64,000 nt of DNA from Albugo candida. Taxonomy: Eukaryota; Oomycota; Peronosporomycetes; Albuginales; Albuginaceae. Both the position numbers and the translations under genes were made by a program. The DNA lies in assembly GCA_905220665.1 (NCBI GenBank), contig CAJNAR010000002.1, forward strand, positions 62,001-126,000. Reading direction: 5' to 3'. Positions 45,213 through 56,990 of the stretch are shown here, one piece after another. The notes beneath the pieces are model-generated. The model saw only the letters and a program-made list of their open reading frames with translations, searched no databases and was not told where the DNA came from. Position 1 is the stretch's first letter, and every line of letters starts with the position of its first letter.

Positions 45213-46922
45213 ATGCAATCGCAACGGATGGCGAGCATTTTTGCGTTGGCATTTGCAACCTGTGAGTTGCATAACAGTTATGGTAAGCTCTATAATGAAC
45301 GATACATTATAAAAGGCCGTGATGGCACCGAGTCGGATCTGTACCGCCAATATTATAACTATCACAGCTACCTTATCGGCGGAGCATGGGCTGAAAGGAT
45401 GACCGTCACGGAGATTGATAGTCCTCACAGCATCAAATTTACCGTCACGGCATCTTGGCGTGCTCTACAACGTGTGAATGAATATTGCGCTGAAACGTTC
45501 AACGGAGCTTGTGAAATGTTGACAGCCACGACTGCAACCGGACCTGATCCGTCAGATTGGCATCTTCCCATAGCCGACGAAAAGAAGGGTGATCCGAAGT
45601 GGACCAATGCGAAAGTTAAAAACGTTGTTTGTGTATACCAAAGAGATCGTGACGGTTCAGACGACTGCAGAAAGTGTCTGATGCAAATAAGTAACTCGAT
45701 AATTGGAGACTTTCACTTCCACTACTATGGGGAAAGGGGCGCAATCGCTTATGTTATGCACACATCACATGAAAAACAGAATATTATCGACGCTTGCCTT
45801 GCGATTAACGTTTGCTATGAACACAGGTACAACGACGATAACCAAGCTTTGTCTGATGCGTGTCAATTTGTCCATGGGCCACAAACGTCTCTATATTCTG
45901 CATCGGAGACGCCAGACCAACAACATACATCATCAAGCGAACCAGAGAATGCCAGTCTCAAATGTTACGAAGTTCGTGTATCTCCTGAGTATTTGCACGA
46001 GAACCTTGAGCGCGAATATGCACTGGAAAGGATAATCAACAGTTTTTTGTATCGTCATACGAGGGATAGCATCGTATATTGGATGAAGTCGAGTGCTACT
46101 TTTTCCGACTCTACGTTATTGTTGGTTTGGCATCCAGATGAGTCCACTCTGCTCACGGAAGAATCTCATGATGATCTTGCTGTGAAGGAAGTTTCTTTGA
46201 AGACTTGTCACGAGCATTACAGCCAAAATGTCGACATTCCAGCGTTCCGACACCAAAGTGTTTTGTATACACAAAATGGGGCTATCAATCCACGTTATTA
46301 CACCAATTGTGTCGTAGCTTACTCTAACTATTTGGCTGCATGCAAAACATGTATCGAAAAGTGGTTTGGAAATTGGAACCAAGCGTCCGCTATATCCGGC
46401 ATATTTTCTATATCACCTGGAAGGCCACACTTGGGAAGATGCATCACCGGACCGGGAGTTGGACCGGCCTGCAGTAAATTTGAATTTATCGATAATATTG
46501 TGTGCAAACACGACAAAGCCGAGAAAGAGAAGACCACGGGAGTATCAATATCAGATAAACCAAGCAGGGTTTCACGAGACATACCCGATTTCCATAGTTC
46601 TTTGATTCAGTCTGGAGATCAGGTCTCTGCTTTGATTGCTGAATATGATACTCCCGAATGCTTTGTATGCTTTGTTTTGATACACAATGTGAAATTTATA
46701 TCAAAACAACAGAGATACGTCTTGATGGAGCTAACAACTGGTCCGTGGGATTGTAAATGTGGAACGATCTATTACGATAAATCTACCCGCAACGTACAAA
46801 CACTTCGACCAATCTATGTCGAAGCTGCTATGATGCACAATTATGGATGGAACGTAGTTGACCATTCAAGTGACAAAATAAGTGACTACCAAGAAGTGTT
46901 GAGACATACGCCAAGTACATGA
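45213..46922 (+). CDS. Secreted CCG-class effector candidate D (intact)
   Basis: Single-exon ORF of 569 aa with signal peptide MQSQRMASIFALAFATCELH, cleavage near SYG. Domain 1 has CVYQRD, C152-x2-C155 (DDCRKCLMQ), YVMHTS, ACLAINVC. Domain 2 has TCHEHYSQN, CVVAYSNY, C377-x2-C380-x5-G386 (CKTCIEKWFG, exact CX2CX5G), GRCI, ACSKFEFIDNIVC. A third block has C483-x2-C486 (CFVCFVLIHNVKF), RYVLMEL and WDCKCG. It is closest to A and to the broken copy F. No K/E-rich linker is present. Inferred to be a secreted effector candidate; biochemical role unknown. It follows an RPL29 ghost and is followed by the recurring downstream block. Confidence 0.85.
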   Translation: MQSQRMASIFALAFATCELHNSYGKLYNERYIIKGRDGTESDLYRQYYNYHSYLIGGAWAERMTVTEIDSPHSIKFTVTASWRALQRVNEYCAETFNGACEMLTATTATGPDPSDWHLPIADEKKGDPKWTNAKVKNVVCVYQRDRDGSDDCRKCLMQISNSIIGDFHFHYYGERGAIAYVMHTSHEKQNIIDACLAINVCYEHRYNDDNQALSDACQFVHGPQTSLYSASETPDQQHTSSSEPENASLKCYEVRVSPEYLHENLEREYALERIINSFLYRHTRDSIVYWMKSSATFSDSTLLLVWHPDESTLLTEESHDDLAVKEVSLKTCHEHYSQNVDIPAFRHQSVLYTQNGAINPRYYTNCVVAYSNYLAACKTCIEKWFGNWNQASAISGIFSISPGRPHLGRCITGPGVGPACSKFEFIDNIVCKHDKAEKEKTTGVSISDKPSRVSRDIPDFHSSLIQSGDQVSALIAEYDTPECFVCFVLIHNVKFISKQQRYVLMELTTGPWDCKCGTIYYDKSTRNVQTLRPIYVEAAMMHNYGWNVVDHSSDKISDYQEVLRHTPST

Positions 46923-47989
46923 AGAGTAAGATTAAATTGATAGAAACAGGTAGCTCAAGATAAAGATACTTCAAGCCACTTCATTACCTATGACCTAATC
47001 AAAATCTTTTATCAGTGCGTACTTCTGTTTTTCGAGGTCTTAAAGTCAAAATGCTTACTTGAAGAAGATCGAGCTTTCAATTCATTTATTGGCGTTTATG
47101 TAGCAAATTCGGTCCCTTCGTCAAGGTCAGCTATTTTGCAGAACGATAGTTGTCGTCCTCACTTGATGCGTAAGTTCGACGTCTTCAGGTTCTGATCTTG
47201 GCTAATCTGGTCGCTTTTATTGTTAACTGTAGGATGAAAATCATGTATCAGGCAAGCTCAAAAGATTCTCTATTGATCATCCATGAGGTCGTCCATTGCG
47301 GTATACGCTGCCTGCTGTCATCCCAAAACATTCAAGTTCCGTTTCATTAGTGGCATTGATTTGCGCAACGGATGAGAATTGATAAACGCATTGTGGGCGA
47401 ATTTCCTCGATACGTTCCTTTCGCATAGCTTTTTACCTAAAAGATGAAATACCATTTTCTCCCCTTTCTTTCCCGCATGCAAATGAGTAGGAGAATGTTT
47501 CATTTCGAGTGGACTGCATGCATTAAAAATGATTACGTCAGAATAGATTTTGGTCACCGATAATGACGACCCTGCATATATATGCTGAGAAAAGAACGAA
47601 TCTAGTCAAATTTCACAACGCAGCTGCGGTTGGTTTTTGAATCACATATTCTCGAAATCGCTTTTTTTATATTCCGAAGCCATTTAACGTCGGAAGTGAG
47701 ACCATAACTATGGAAATCAGTTTTTTCTTCTTCAGGATTGAATAGCTCGGTCTTAATGTTCGGCAAGTACGATAAGATGTTGGAGAACTCTTCTCATAAT
47801 CTATTTTGCTTGATGCGCGTATCTCATTCACAAGCACCTTGGGATGGGTACTGACGTTGCATGCAAGCGGTAATGCATTACAGGCACAACGGTATATGAT
47901 CGCAATCGAGGATACCTCAACATCACTTTTTTAAAACACTTGTCGTTGCCATAAATAATACAAAGGTTGTCCCTATTGCCTTATATATT
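46923..47989 (+). repeat. CCG downstream block, copy D
   Basis: The region from about 46960 matches 63360-64000: GGTAGCTCAAG, AGCAAATTCGGTCCCTTCGTCAAG, CTTCAGGTTCTGATCTTGGC. On the minus strand (47557-47318) the same coding-like fragment as after A appears: SPTHLHAGKKGEK, HLLGKKLCERNVS, HPLRKSMPLMKR, LGMTAGS. The final part (about 47600-47990) is unrecognised. Confidence 0.65.
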
Positions 47990-49510
47990 TCGGGGTAGCA
48001 CAGGCTTATCTATCGATGAACGAAATCCGTTGAGCATTACTATAGCAATCAATTCTACACCTCTTGGGTTCAAGCGTGTGGAAAGTCATTGCGCTGAATT
48101 CATTATTGTTATAAATTGGTATTACTGCGGCCTGAACCAAAGCCCATTCCAGGAAAACTACAACTTTCAACTTTGCACGAGATCGATGAAGTTTATTATT
48201 ATTAAAGTATTTGAATATGTTGAATATGATGGAGAGCGTCAAGTCGCCTGTTTAAAGCAACGTTACAACCATGCAACATAAAGAATCAGATTTTTTAATA
48301 CGCGAAAAAAATCTCCTCATCAAACTCAGCGAATTCTACATGGCATTGCAAGATAATCTGTACTTTGTGTATGTACTGTACACATCTAGCCCTAACGATC
48401 TCATTGCCGATACTTGCAGTGAGACTAGTGCTTGCCAAGCTTCGACAAATGATATCTATCTATTCAGCTGATGGATGTCTACCGGTCCACACACGAAAGC
48501 CTCCAGCTATAAACCTTCAATTAGTATGAATACGATACATCCACATCAAAGCAATCATGGAGAGACGCCATCCGATATGGCAGAAAACTCAATCGGTTCA
48601 AGATGGATAAAGATTACGCTCGCCAAAGATAAACAAAACGAACCATACAAATTTCCATCTTCTAATCGTAGACGCTATGGTACCCTATCACATGATGCAA
48701 TTCGATATGTTTCTTGGCTGGTCTTCGGCATTGCCCAAAACCGCATGCTTTCTAACTGATACAATCTCCCAAGCTCGTTCTACAACAAGCTCGTTCTACT
48801 TTTGAATCGAAAGACGTAGAATAATGATGGAATGGATATTAACACCAATTTAAGACATCACCGCTCGGCAATAAGATCTCCGTTCTTGGATCAGGACGGG
48901 ACCTTGACCTTATCAAGGATCGTTATAGTAATTGTGTGCTGGCACAGGAACAGGATGGGAAGAAAGTGTTTGAATTGCCTGGAGAGGATTTGGAATGACA
49001 TCAAAACTATCGGAAATATCGCGTTTAGTCATGATTGACGACGAACAATCTGCTGAAGAATCAACAATTTCGGATTGTATCATCGAATTGAAAATAGAAT
49101 TGGATGTAGCTATTATTTGTTCATCGCGACCGAAATGTGCAGTTATGAAATTGACCTGGATGCACAGTCTCAAACACTCTCCTCGCCCAAGGTTCTAGAG
49201 ATGGAAAGTGATCGATGTTCTCTCCTAGAATCAGTAACAAGAAAAGGGACACGGACGCGAAAATTGCGAAGGAAACGAAATTACTTCCATTGAAAATATT
49301 TGGTCGATTGTTTTTGGGAAAAAAACTTGTAACCAGAAATATTCAGATTCACCGTCTAGGGTCCAAGCGGGCTGCACAACGCCTACGTCGATTGGACAAT
49401 TCCGTCCATATCTTGGGGTTCCACACGTTACACTTCCTTACTTTCTTATCTGACTGAAGATTGTTTCGAATGTCTTTTGTTCGAGTCAGATCTATATGAG
49501 ATCAAGTACG
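47990..49510 (+). pseudogene. CCG-class pseudogene G
   Basis: No signal-peptide start is visible. Fragments in order: ITIAINSTPLGFKRVESHC (near 48035) matches the domain 1 'ASWRALQRVNEYC' region; YFVYVLYTSSPNDLIADTC with SACQAS (48350-48450) matches YVMYTS...AC..GVC; a linker-like stretch to about 48700; then weak remains of domain 2 and, near 49440, a YLTEDCFECLLFESDLY-like stretch reminiscent of the third block. Multiple frames are required. It sits between the D downstream block and the gypsy element. Confidence 0.7.
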
Positions 49511-49876
49511 TACATTCGAAAAAAGGAAAAAGAAAGAGGATTAAAATTGTGTGATGTATAGAGAAAAATAGCACGCCATCACGTGTACCATTCACTCACT
49601 ACGACTAATGAATTACTCATTTGGCGCTTTCTCATTGAAGGTGATTGATGAGATCTGAATCCCTTGTGTCTCGTACGAAGTGAAATAGGTTAAGTACGGT
49701 AGGGATAAAAAAGAAACCTAATACAGAGATCTTTTGGATTGATCATAGCAGAGATCAATATGGAGGACCGACTACAGTCACAGAAGCCGTCTGTGACTTG
49801 TAGATCTAACTGAGAGACAGATCACAGTTAACTTTAGTTCAACTGTGCTCGAGGTTAGACGATTAGCAACGACTCC
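49511..49876. other. Left flank of the gypsy element
   Basis: No gene. It may include the end of a 5' LTR or the primer-binding site, but no LTR partner is available on the right because the element is truncated there, so nothing can be fixed. Confidence 0.35.
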
Positions 49877-50388
49877 ATGTACGCGGAGCTCGAAGCTATA
49901 GCGTCGGATCCAGAGAGGGTGAGGGCGGGTGCGGAACGAAGACGGTTGGACCCAGCAGGACCTGTTGGGAATTTGACAGAGGAACGGGGCGACGATTGAC
50001 AGGGGATGTAGATAAATTCGAAATGTGTAAACAACCGAAAGATGTGGTCGAAGACGATTGGATAAACTACTTCAGAGAAGCTATTACAACAGATTCCTTC
50101 GAGCTGGGCAAGATGAATGAAATGATAATAAAGTTCAAGATGGACACGCGATTAATGGATGCTGGATCACGTATGTCGTGTCTCCGAAATCAGATCTATC
50201 GCGTATCGGAGGAGGAGGGTCTGCAACATTATGTGGAGCAGGTGGATGCAAAGAGGATCGTGAATTGGATGGTTGAAGGTCTAGGGCCGGCAGCTTTCAG
50301 GCGGAAAATCGAAGAGAAGCTGAATATGGACACGAATAAACATCTGAAGAAGAATCCGGTGGCGTTCTACCAGTGGTGTCTAGGATAA
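49877..50388 (+). pseudogene. Gypsy gag, N-terminal part
   Basis: A first frame starts at 49877 (MYAELEAIASDPERVRAG) and stops after about 40 codons; the next frame (49996-50388) carries VEDDWINYFREAITTDSFEL and GLGPAAFRRKIEEKLN, a capsid-like helical stretch. A frameshift near 49990 and a stop at 50386 break it. The role would be particle formation. Confidence 0.6.
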
Positions 50389-50880
50389 TTGAGAAGTTTC
50401 ATGGAATGGGAGCCTGAGGCAACCCGTGTGGAGTCGATACGGAATGTTGCGGTAACAAAAACACGATTGTCTCCTGTTCAGCAACGACGTGTGCCTGTAC
50501 AGAATCGAAGGACGAAAGAAGAGGAAAAGGGGCGACGGGTGTTGCAATCTGGTCCGCCGCGGAGCAGATTTGAATGTTTGAAGTGCAAAAGGACGGAGCA
50601 TTTGGTCAGAAGATGCCCGCAGTGCGCACCAGGCGAAGCGGAAGCTCTCCTAAGGAACCAAAAAAAAAATCGTGACCAATATTACGCGAAAGCACCGAAT
50701 GTGCAGAAAGCTGCTCTACTGAAAGAAAAGCAGGAGTTCTTCGCTACCGTGGATGGCATACAACATGTATGTAGTCTATTGGACTCTGGCTCGGATTGCA
50801 GAATAGTATCCGCGGGATTGGTGGACGTGTTAGAATCGAAGGCATTTGTCCGTGTGAGTCGATACATCACGCAAATGTAG
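50389..50880 (+). pseudogene. Gypsy gag zinc knuckle plus start of aspartic protease
   Basis: Plus frame with a basic linker, then CLKCKRTEHLVRRC, a C-x2-C-x4-H-x4-C zinc knuckle that binds RNA, followed after about 55 residues by LLDSGSDCRIVSAGLV, the DSG active site of a retropepsin. The frame ends at the 50878 stop, within the duplicated segment. Confidence 0.8.
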
Positions 50881-51686
50881 ATAAATATGCTCGGAGACAC
50901 TCCGATATGGATAAAGCGTCGAGTGATTTCGGATTGCGTAGAATTTCCTACATCGAGTGGACACTTAATCTGGAGAAATCTGGAGGTGATGGTAAACGAA
51001 AGCGAAAAATCGCTGACGTTATTGATCGATCGTGGCATGATGGGGCTGTACTGGGAGCAGCAAGACAGCGAAAACGAATTTGGGACGCTTCGGGGATCGA
51101 AGACAGTACGGGATGAAGTACCCTTCGGGTCGTGTGTCGGAGAAATGCGACGAAGCGTGCTATGCCAACGACAGCATCGACTTTGATGTGAGAGAAAACT
51201 TTATGATGCTACCGGAGGTGGTCAAGGCGGAGGCCCAAAGAGATGCTTTTGAAGAAATAAAATGGCGCGAATAGAGAATCAGTTTCACGACTGACATCAT
51301 TACTCTATCGGTATCAGGATCTTTTTCGGGTGGAGCTCGCAGCAGATCCTCCGGTCAAAGTCTCTCCCCTTAAGGTACAGATAAAGGAAGGTACTAAACC
51401 AGTGATGGCGAGATCTAGACGCTATACGCCTTTACATCGAGATTTTATGAAAGGGAATATATTCAGTCTGGAAGAGCATAACCTTAGGTTTCGAAATCCC
51501 AAATCAAGATGGGGTAGCGTGGCTCGAATTGTAGCAAAGAAAGATATCGGAAGCTATCGAATGACGGTGGACCTGCGTGCAGCCAATGCTCTGACACTAC
51601 CGATGGCGTGGCCCATGCCACATTTGGAAGTGGTTCTCGCGGGTCTCAATGGAGCACGCTGTTATTTCTCGCTGGATTGTTTTCGT
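50830..51686 (+). repeat. Internal tandem duplication, copy 1 (left)
   Basis: Copy 1 begins TTAGAATCGAAGGCATTTG and is repeated from 51687 onward (offset 857 bases). The two copies look identical to my reading except for one gap: at 51258, copy 1 lacks about 35 bases that copy 2 has after GAAGAAAT (around 52115-52150). It covers the region after the protease and the first third of RT. Confidence 0.9.
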
Positions 51687-52575
51687 TTAGAATCGAAGGC
51701 ATTTGTCCGTGTGAGTCGATACATCACGCAAATGTAGATAAATATGCTCGGAGACACTCCGATATGGATAAAGCGTCGAGTGATTTCGGATTGCGTAGAA
51801 TTTCCTACATCGAGTGGACACTTAATCTGGAGAAATCTGGAGGTGATGGTAAACGAAAGCGAAAAATCGCTGACGTTATTGATCGATCGTGGCATGATGG
51901 GGCTGTACTGGGAGCAGCAAGACAGCGAAAACGAATTTGGGACGCTTCGGGGATCGAAGACAGTACGGGATGAAGTACCCTTCGGGTCGTGTGTCGGAGA
52001 AATGCGACGAAGCGTGCTATGCCAACGACAGCATCGACTTTGATGTGAGAGAAAACTTTATGATGCTACCGGAGGTGGTCAAGGCGGAGGCCCAAAGAGA
52101 TGCTTTTGAAGAAATTCTTGAGTCAAAAGTCGTAGAAGCAAGAGAAAATGGCGCGAATAGAGAATCAGTTTCACGACTGACATCATTACTCTATCGGTAT
52201 CAGGATCTTTTTCGGGTGGAGCTCGCAGCAGATCCTCCGGTCAAAGTCTCTCCCCTTAAGGTACAGATAAAGGAAGGTACTAAACCAGTGATGGCGAGAT
52301 CTAGACGCTATACGCCTTTACATCGAGATTTTATGAAAGGGAATATATTCAGTCTGGAAGAGCATAACCTTAGGTTTCGAAATCCCAAATCAAGATGGGG
52401 TAGCGTGGCTCGAATTGTAGCAAAGAAAGATATCGGAAGCTATCGAATGACGGTGGACCTGCGTGCAGCCAATGCTCTGACACTACCGATGGCGTGGCCC
52501 ATGCCACATTTGGAAGTGGTTCTCGCGGGTCTCAATGGAGCACGCTGTTATTTCTCGCTGGATTGTTTTCGTTTC
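51687..52575 (+). repeat. Internal tandem duplication, copy 2 (right)
   Basis: Second copy of the internal segment. It continues seamlessly into the rest of RT (CFRFYWQLPLDE), whereas copy 1 jumps back to LESKAF after CFR. Copy 2 is thus the one in native context at its right end, and copy 1 at its left end. Confidence 0.9.
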
Positions 52576-52941
52576 TACTGGCAACTACCGCTAGATGAAA
52601 GCAGTCGTGATTATTTTACTGTGGTCACACCGGAAGGACTTTATACGAGAAATCGTGTTATTATGGGTTCAACAGATGCTGTAGCTTTTGCACAGCAGGT
52701 CGCGGAGCGAGTATTGAAACCCGTTTTGAATCAGGGTGTTCAAGTATGGCTGGACGACGTTTTAGGTTATGCTGAATCAGAAACAAGGCTTCTTGATGTT
52801 TTGGAAACCGTTCTTAATCGATGTGAAGAATTTGGAGTGAAGCTACATCCAAAAAAATGCTGTTTTCTCTCTTTCGAAACGGTGTGGTGCGGAAAGACAA
52901 TTTCTGGAAAGGGAGTGAGTCATTGTGCTGAGTGGATTTAA
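51937..52941 (+). pseudogene. Gypsy reverse transcriptase
   Basis: Open frame of 334 codons with RT blocks in order: KEGTKPVMARSRRYTPLHRD, SRWGSVARIVAKKDIGSYRM, VDLRAANALT, CYFSLDCFRFYWQLPLD, TPEGLYTRNRVIMGSTDA and the active-site box VWLDDVLGYA at about 52743-52772. The LDD pair replaces the usual YxDD/FxDD with a Trp two positions before the Asp pair; both Asp are kept. The frame then ends at 52941 (EWI, stop), before the thumb/connection region, which carries on in another frame with GTAADLQQFL. Confidence 0.85.
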
Positions 52942-52953
52942 GGATTATGCGAA

Positions 52954-53640
52954 ATGGGACGAACAGGCACGGCTGCAGACCTTCAGCAATTTCTCTGTAC
53001 GGTAAATTGGATGCGGAATAATATACCAAACTACTCGGCGCTGGTACAAACCCTCCATGATTTGTTGGAGAAGACCATGAAAGCGGCGGGGAGCAGAAAG
53101 AAGAGAAAGCTGGTGCAAGTCCGATTAGATGACCATGAATGAGGGCCATCACACGACCAGTGTTTTCAATTGATCAAGGACGCACTCTGCGCGATGGTAC
53201 CGATAGCACACCCGAAAGAAGACTGGGAGGTCTGTGTCTATACTGACGCCTCTCAAGATCACTGGGGAGCTATTATTACTCAAGTGGGGCTCGGTGAGTT
53301 GGAAAAGCCCCTTAGCGATCAAGTACATGTGCCACTCGCATTTATAAGTGGATCGTAAAAGGGAGCTGCAGCACGATGGGCAATAGTGGAGAAGGAAGCT
53401 TTTGTCATTGTGGAGACGTGTAAACGACTGGAGTATATTCTACTGCGAGAGCGGGGTTTCCATCTATTCACTGATCATCGACATCTAAAATTTATTTTCG
53501 ACCCAGACAGCGTGGATACAAACATCGCAACATATAAAGCAGTCAAGCTTCAACGATGGCAATGGTCTTGCAAACTTTTCGTTATGTGATTGAGTATGTA
53601 TCTGGGGATGAAAATGTCTGGGGCGTTATGCTGTCCCGTT
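52954..53640 (+). pseudogene. Gypsy connection and RNase H domains
   Basis: Fragments over two stops: TAADLQQFLCTVNWMRNNIP (connection), then VCVYTDASQDHWGAIITQ with the first RNase H Asp, EKEAFVIVETCKRLEYIL with the catalytic Glu and FHLFTDHRHLKFIFDP with the next Asp. Stops at 53143, 53358 and 53589 interrupt it. Confidence 0.8.
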
Positions 53641-53744
53641 GGGGATAGCCAAATCAAAAAACGAAACAGAGTACCACCAAATGCTATGCTCTGGCTGTTG
53701 AACAAAAAATATCGCCGCTGGAAGATACTGTTTTCGAGTGGCCG

Positions 53745-54254
53745 TTGTTGGACGAAATTAAGGTGGTACAATACGCTTCGCAGGAACGCAGCCATTCAGA
53801 AATCCCAAAATTAACGACAGACAAGGAACGTGATATCTTGGTAGATACGGACAATCGAATATGGGTGTCTGATAGTGCCGTCACAATTCAGCAACGCTTG
53901 TGTATTGTGGCACATGCGGGTTCTGCAGGTCATCGTGGTGTCGCGACGACATTCCAGATATGGTCAAAGCATGTCACATGGAGCTCGATGAATCGTGACG
54001 TGAACGAATTCGTGCTTCGATGTTTACACTGTTTTTTAGCGCGAGGAGGGAGATGTCCTCGCCCATTCGGAGAGACTCTGAGAGCAACCAAACCGAACGA
54101 AATCTTACATTTCGATTTTCTATCCATGCCTGCAGGCAGTGGAGGATATCGTTATGTGCTCGTATTAAAGGATGGAATGAGCGGGTTTTGTGAGTTTATT
54201 CAATTACTTGATTCAAATGACGTTCATGAGATTCATTTATTGCTGCATATGTGA
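53745..54254 (+). pseudogene. Gypsy integrase, N-terminal part
   Basis: Open frame with an HHCC zinc module (AHAGSAGHRG, then CLHC about 40 residues later), then HFDFLSMPAG containing the first Asp of the DDE catalytic triad. The frame ends at 54252-54254 shortly after DSNDVHEIHLLLHM, before the second Asp and the Glu, so the catalytic core is incomplete and the right end is lost. Confidence 0.8.
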
Positions 54255-56990
54255 ATGCATCATAGGGCGTGATGAGGACTGGGTCATATCGAACAGTCTT
54301 CACGTCAAGTTTCTCGTTACAATTAGCTGAACAGATTGTGACTTGTCCTAGTATGACGGATATGCACCCACTGGTCCATACTAAGTATGCGCTGTGACCC
54401 CACTCCAACTATGAGAAGAAAGTGGCTAGTACGATATCTTATGCCGCTTCGTATAATAGCCGTTCTTGGAAGAGCTCACATGAGAGTGTCTAGCCTACCA
54501 GACCAGCGAATTTTCTAGAAGCATATGCTTGTGCTATTGCGAATATACAAATGAATACGAAACGCTTAATTAAAGTAGGTTTGTGCGAGTTGCTAATATG
54601 TATTACTTTCCAGTCTTTTTTACGGTCGAGGTCATGCGATCCTTGCACTCCTACCAAAAAACACCATTTATTTTGGTGCGCGCACGATCCCTGTTATGAC
54701 GCACAGACTCTCAATAGCCAGCCTCAGCCAAGCATTGATGAAATTATAGAAATACTCTCCATTGCTGTTGACATCATGGATGATTTTCGTCACGCTTCGA
54801 TGTATAAGCTATAGTTTGTGAAAGATAGAACTGTTTCCGTCGACCCGTTCGTAAAGCGATAAACTCGGTGGTGTCCCGCAAAAAAGATGTAGGAATCAAA
54901 TCAAGCCGAAAAAAGTATACCTAGTTTCGTTGTCAATGCTGAGTAGCTTCAAAACGATACCTTTTCGTCAAAAGCGTTGATTGTATTCGTATTCCTTTAT
55001 ATGAAGCCCTTCAACCAACATCAGCTGCGGGCATTGTATCAAAAGCGCTTCCAACTTGACACTCTCTCAAATATGACAAATTGTGCCCCATGAGATTTGA
55101 GACATATTTCTATTGGCGAGCGATTGGATTGCTTCTTTTCTGAATCGGAAGAAGAGAGTGCGGCTCTCTTCATAACTTTTCTTAACGCGTTTGCCCCATG
55201 TTATCTCTGTGAATTCAATTTTCTATTGTGCATCGGTGTACAGTTTTCCTGCAAGATATGCTGAACAATCTAGAAACAATAAAAAATACGAGGACCACAG
55301 TGTATGAAAAGTCTCACAAAACCATTTCAGATTTTGCAGCAATCGCTAGCATACGTATCAAAGCGGTCAATATAATAGTAATGGATGTAATCATCGCACA
55401 ATCTTCTTGCTTGGAAGCGCATGCAGATGCGTTTCAGCCAGAACGGTCGTACTGCTTCGCAGGATGAGCACCTGCTTCAATCATCCCACTTTTAACGACT
55501 CCCACGTCAAAAGATCATTCAAAACCCGTACAGTCAAAGAAGATTAAGATCAGATTGCAAGTAAGCCTTGATGTCTTGATCAGGTTCATATACTGATAAA
55601 ATGTTTTTCTAATTTGCATCCGAACGTAATGTGGCGTCAGCACTCTTGGATGTATGCTGTTTGCAAAAAAGCAACGCGTATAACCTGTAAATCGAATGCA
55701 AACATCGTTAGATCAAAAAAGTTAGATCGCCAAGGCATTCGAGCCGGCATGATAATGTACAGACAGCTTATGGATAGTTGCGTCAGCTGGTAAATAATTC
55801 TGAAGAGATAGAATGTCACGCAAATCAATGCCAAACGAAGTGTTGAGAACTGTGAACACGCACACTTGCAACGAAGCTGAAAGGTAATCCCGTTGTACGC
55901 AAATTGACGTTTATTGTGCGCAAATAGTTGACGCGAGAAATTGGCAAATCGAAGCACCTAAAAACTACACAGATGGCGTTAATATAGTAACCCAAGACCA
56001 CAGTGAATAAATCACATGCCTCTTTTCTTATTCCCTCCAATTCTATTGATTCATAGCAGTCTAAGTGCGTCGTAAAAATATTATTTCTTTCTATCCGTCA
56101 GCTTGGGACATTATTCAACAGCATTATGTGCTGCAAGCAGTGCTCTCCTATTCCTTGACATTTTTATAGCACAAAGTATCATGTCATCCGTATGCTTTGC
56201 GAAGAAGCCGCGTTTGTGATGGGCTTTCACTACAAGTATTTTTTGCTAGTGCGAGTTAATAAGTGTGATAATGCCTCGGATGGTACCTTGAGATTGCTTC
56301 AAACTTGGACTTGTCGCTATGTCTGGAGCATCAAACAGAAAGATGACGTCGTGTTAATATCTCTTCTTGAACAAAGATCTACATTGAAGCTTCGTGCATA
56401 GTATGCATATCAATTCACGCTTCGCATTTTTCTTCATGGAATTCCGTTAGCATGTCTGGGGTATACGAGATCAAATGGACCATACATAATTAGGTAGTAG
56501 CACACAGCACAGAACAAGCACTTATGACTGAGGTTTCTCGCAGGTGCAGCATCTCCAGCTGTTAAAGAATACAAAACCCAATCTATCAGTATAGAAGAAA
56601 GCCTGAAAGCGGGATATATCATGTCAAGACGGAAGGCGTAGATTTTGAGAAAATGTAAATTTTGATTTAAGACAATGATCGTATCGATATAAAACAGAAT
56701 CGAGCTCAGCTTGTATAAAGCAGTTGCGGTTTAGCACTTTGATTATAAAAGCTGCACTTGACCATACAATTTCAGACTTCCGTAAATATTACAAGTCATA
56801 CGCTCTCTCACATAGCGATTCTTTTGTCAATATGCAACTACTATACGAGAATTTTGTATCTCTCGAAATGAAGTTGCAAATTAACTACACGTAGTGGGAT
56901 CAATATTGCTCGATTTTCCATTCACGGAATTACTAGATGACTCGCTTCAAGAAATTGAACAAACAACTTGCTCATGATCGGTTGTGTCCA
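54255..56990 (+). repeat. CCG upstream block and flank, copy E
   Basis: 54290-54440 matches 29510-29640. Around 55070-55140 the minus-strand text resembles the unidentified relic at 36770-36890. 56080-56400 matches the B and C blocks (CTTCAAACTTGGAC and GAAGCTTCGTGCAT-like words), and 56480-56990 matches D (CATGTCAAGACGGAAGG, GAGCTCAGCTT, AGTGGGATCAATATTGC). ORFs at 54551-54814, 55228-55467 and 56192-56401 have no recognised domain. Confidence 0.55.

Larger units (their letters stand above)
49877..54254 (+). mobile_element. Ty3/gypsy-like LTR retrotransposon, truncated and internally duplicated
   Basis: Domains run in the gypsy order gag, protease, RT, RNase H, integrase, all plus strand, broken by stops and frameshifts. 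The integrase ends shortly after its first catalytic Asp region, and the following bases (from about 54290) match the CCG unit flank seen at 29510, so the 3' end including the LTR is deleted. No 5' LTR was recognised. An 857-bp internal duplication spans protease to RT. The order RT before integrase separates it from copia. Base composition is richer in G than the neighbours. Confidence 0.88.

Noticed and set aside
54551..54814. Short Cys-containing ORF with a possible signal peptide
   Set aside because: 87 aa, no relation to the CCG pattern and no related copy in other blocks; insufficient to call an effector.
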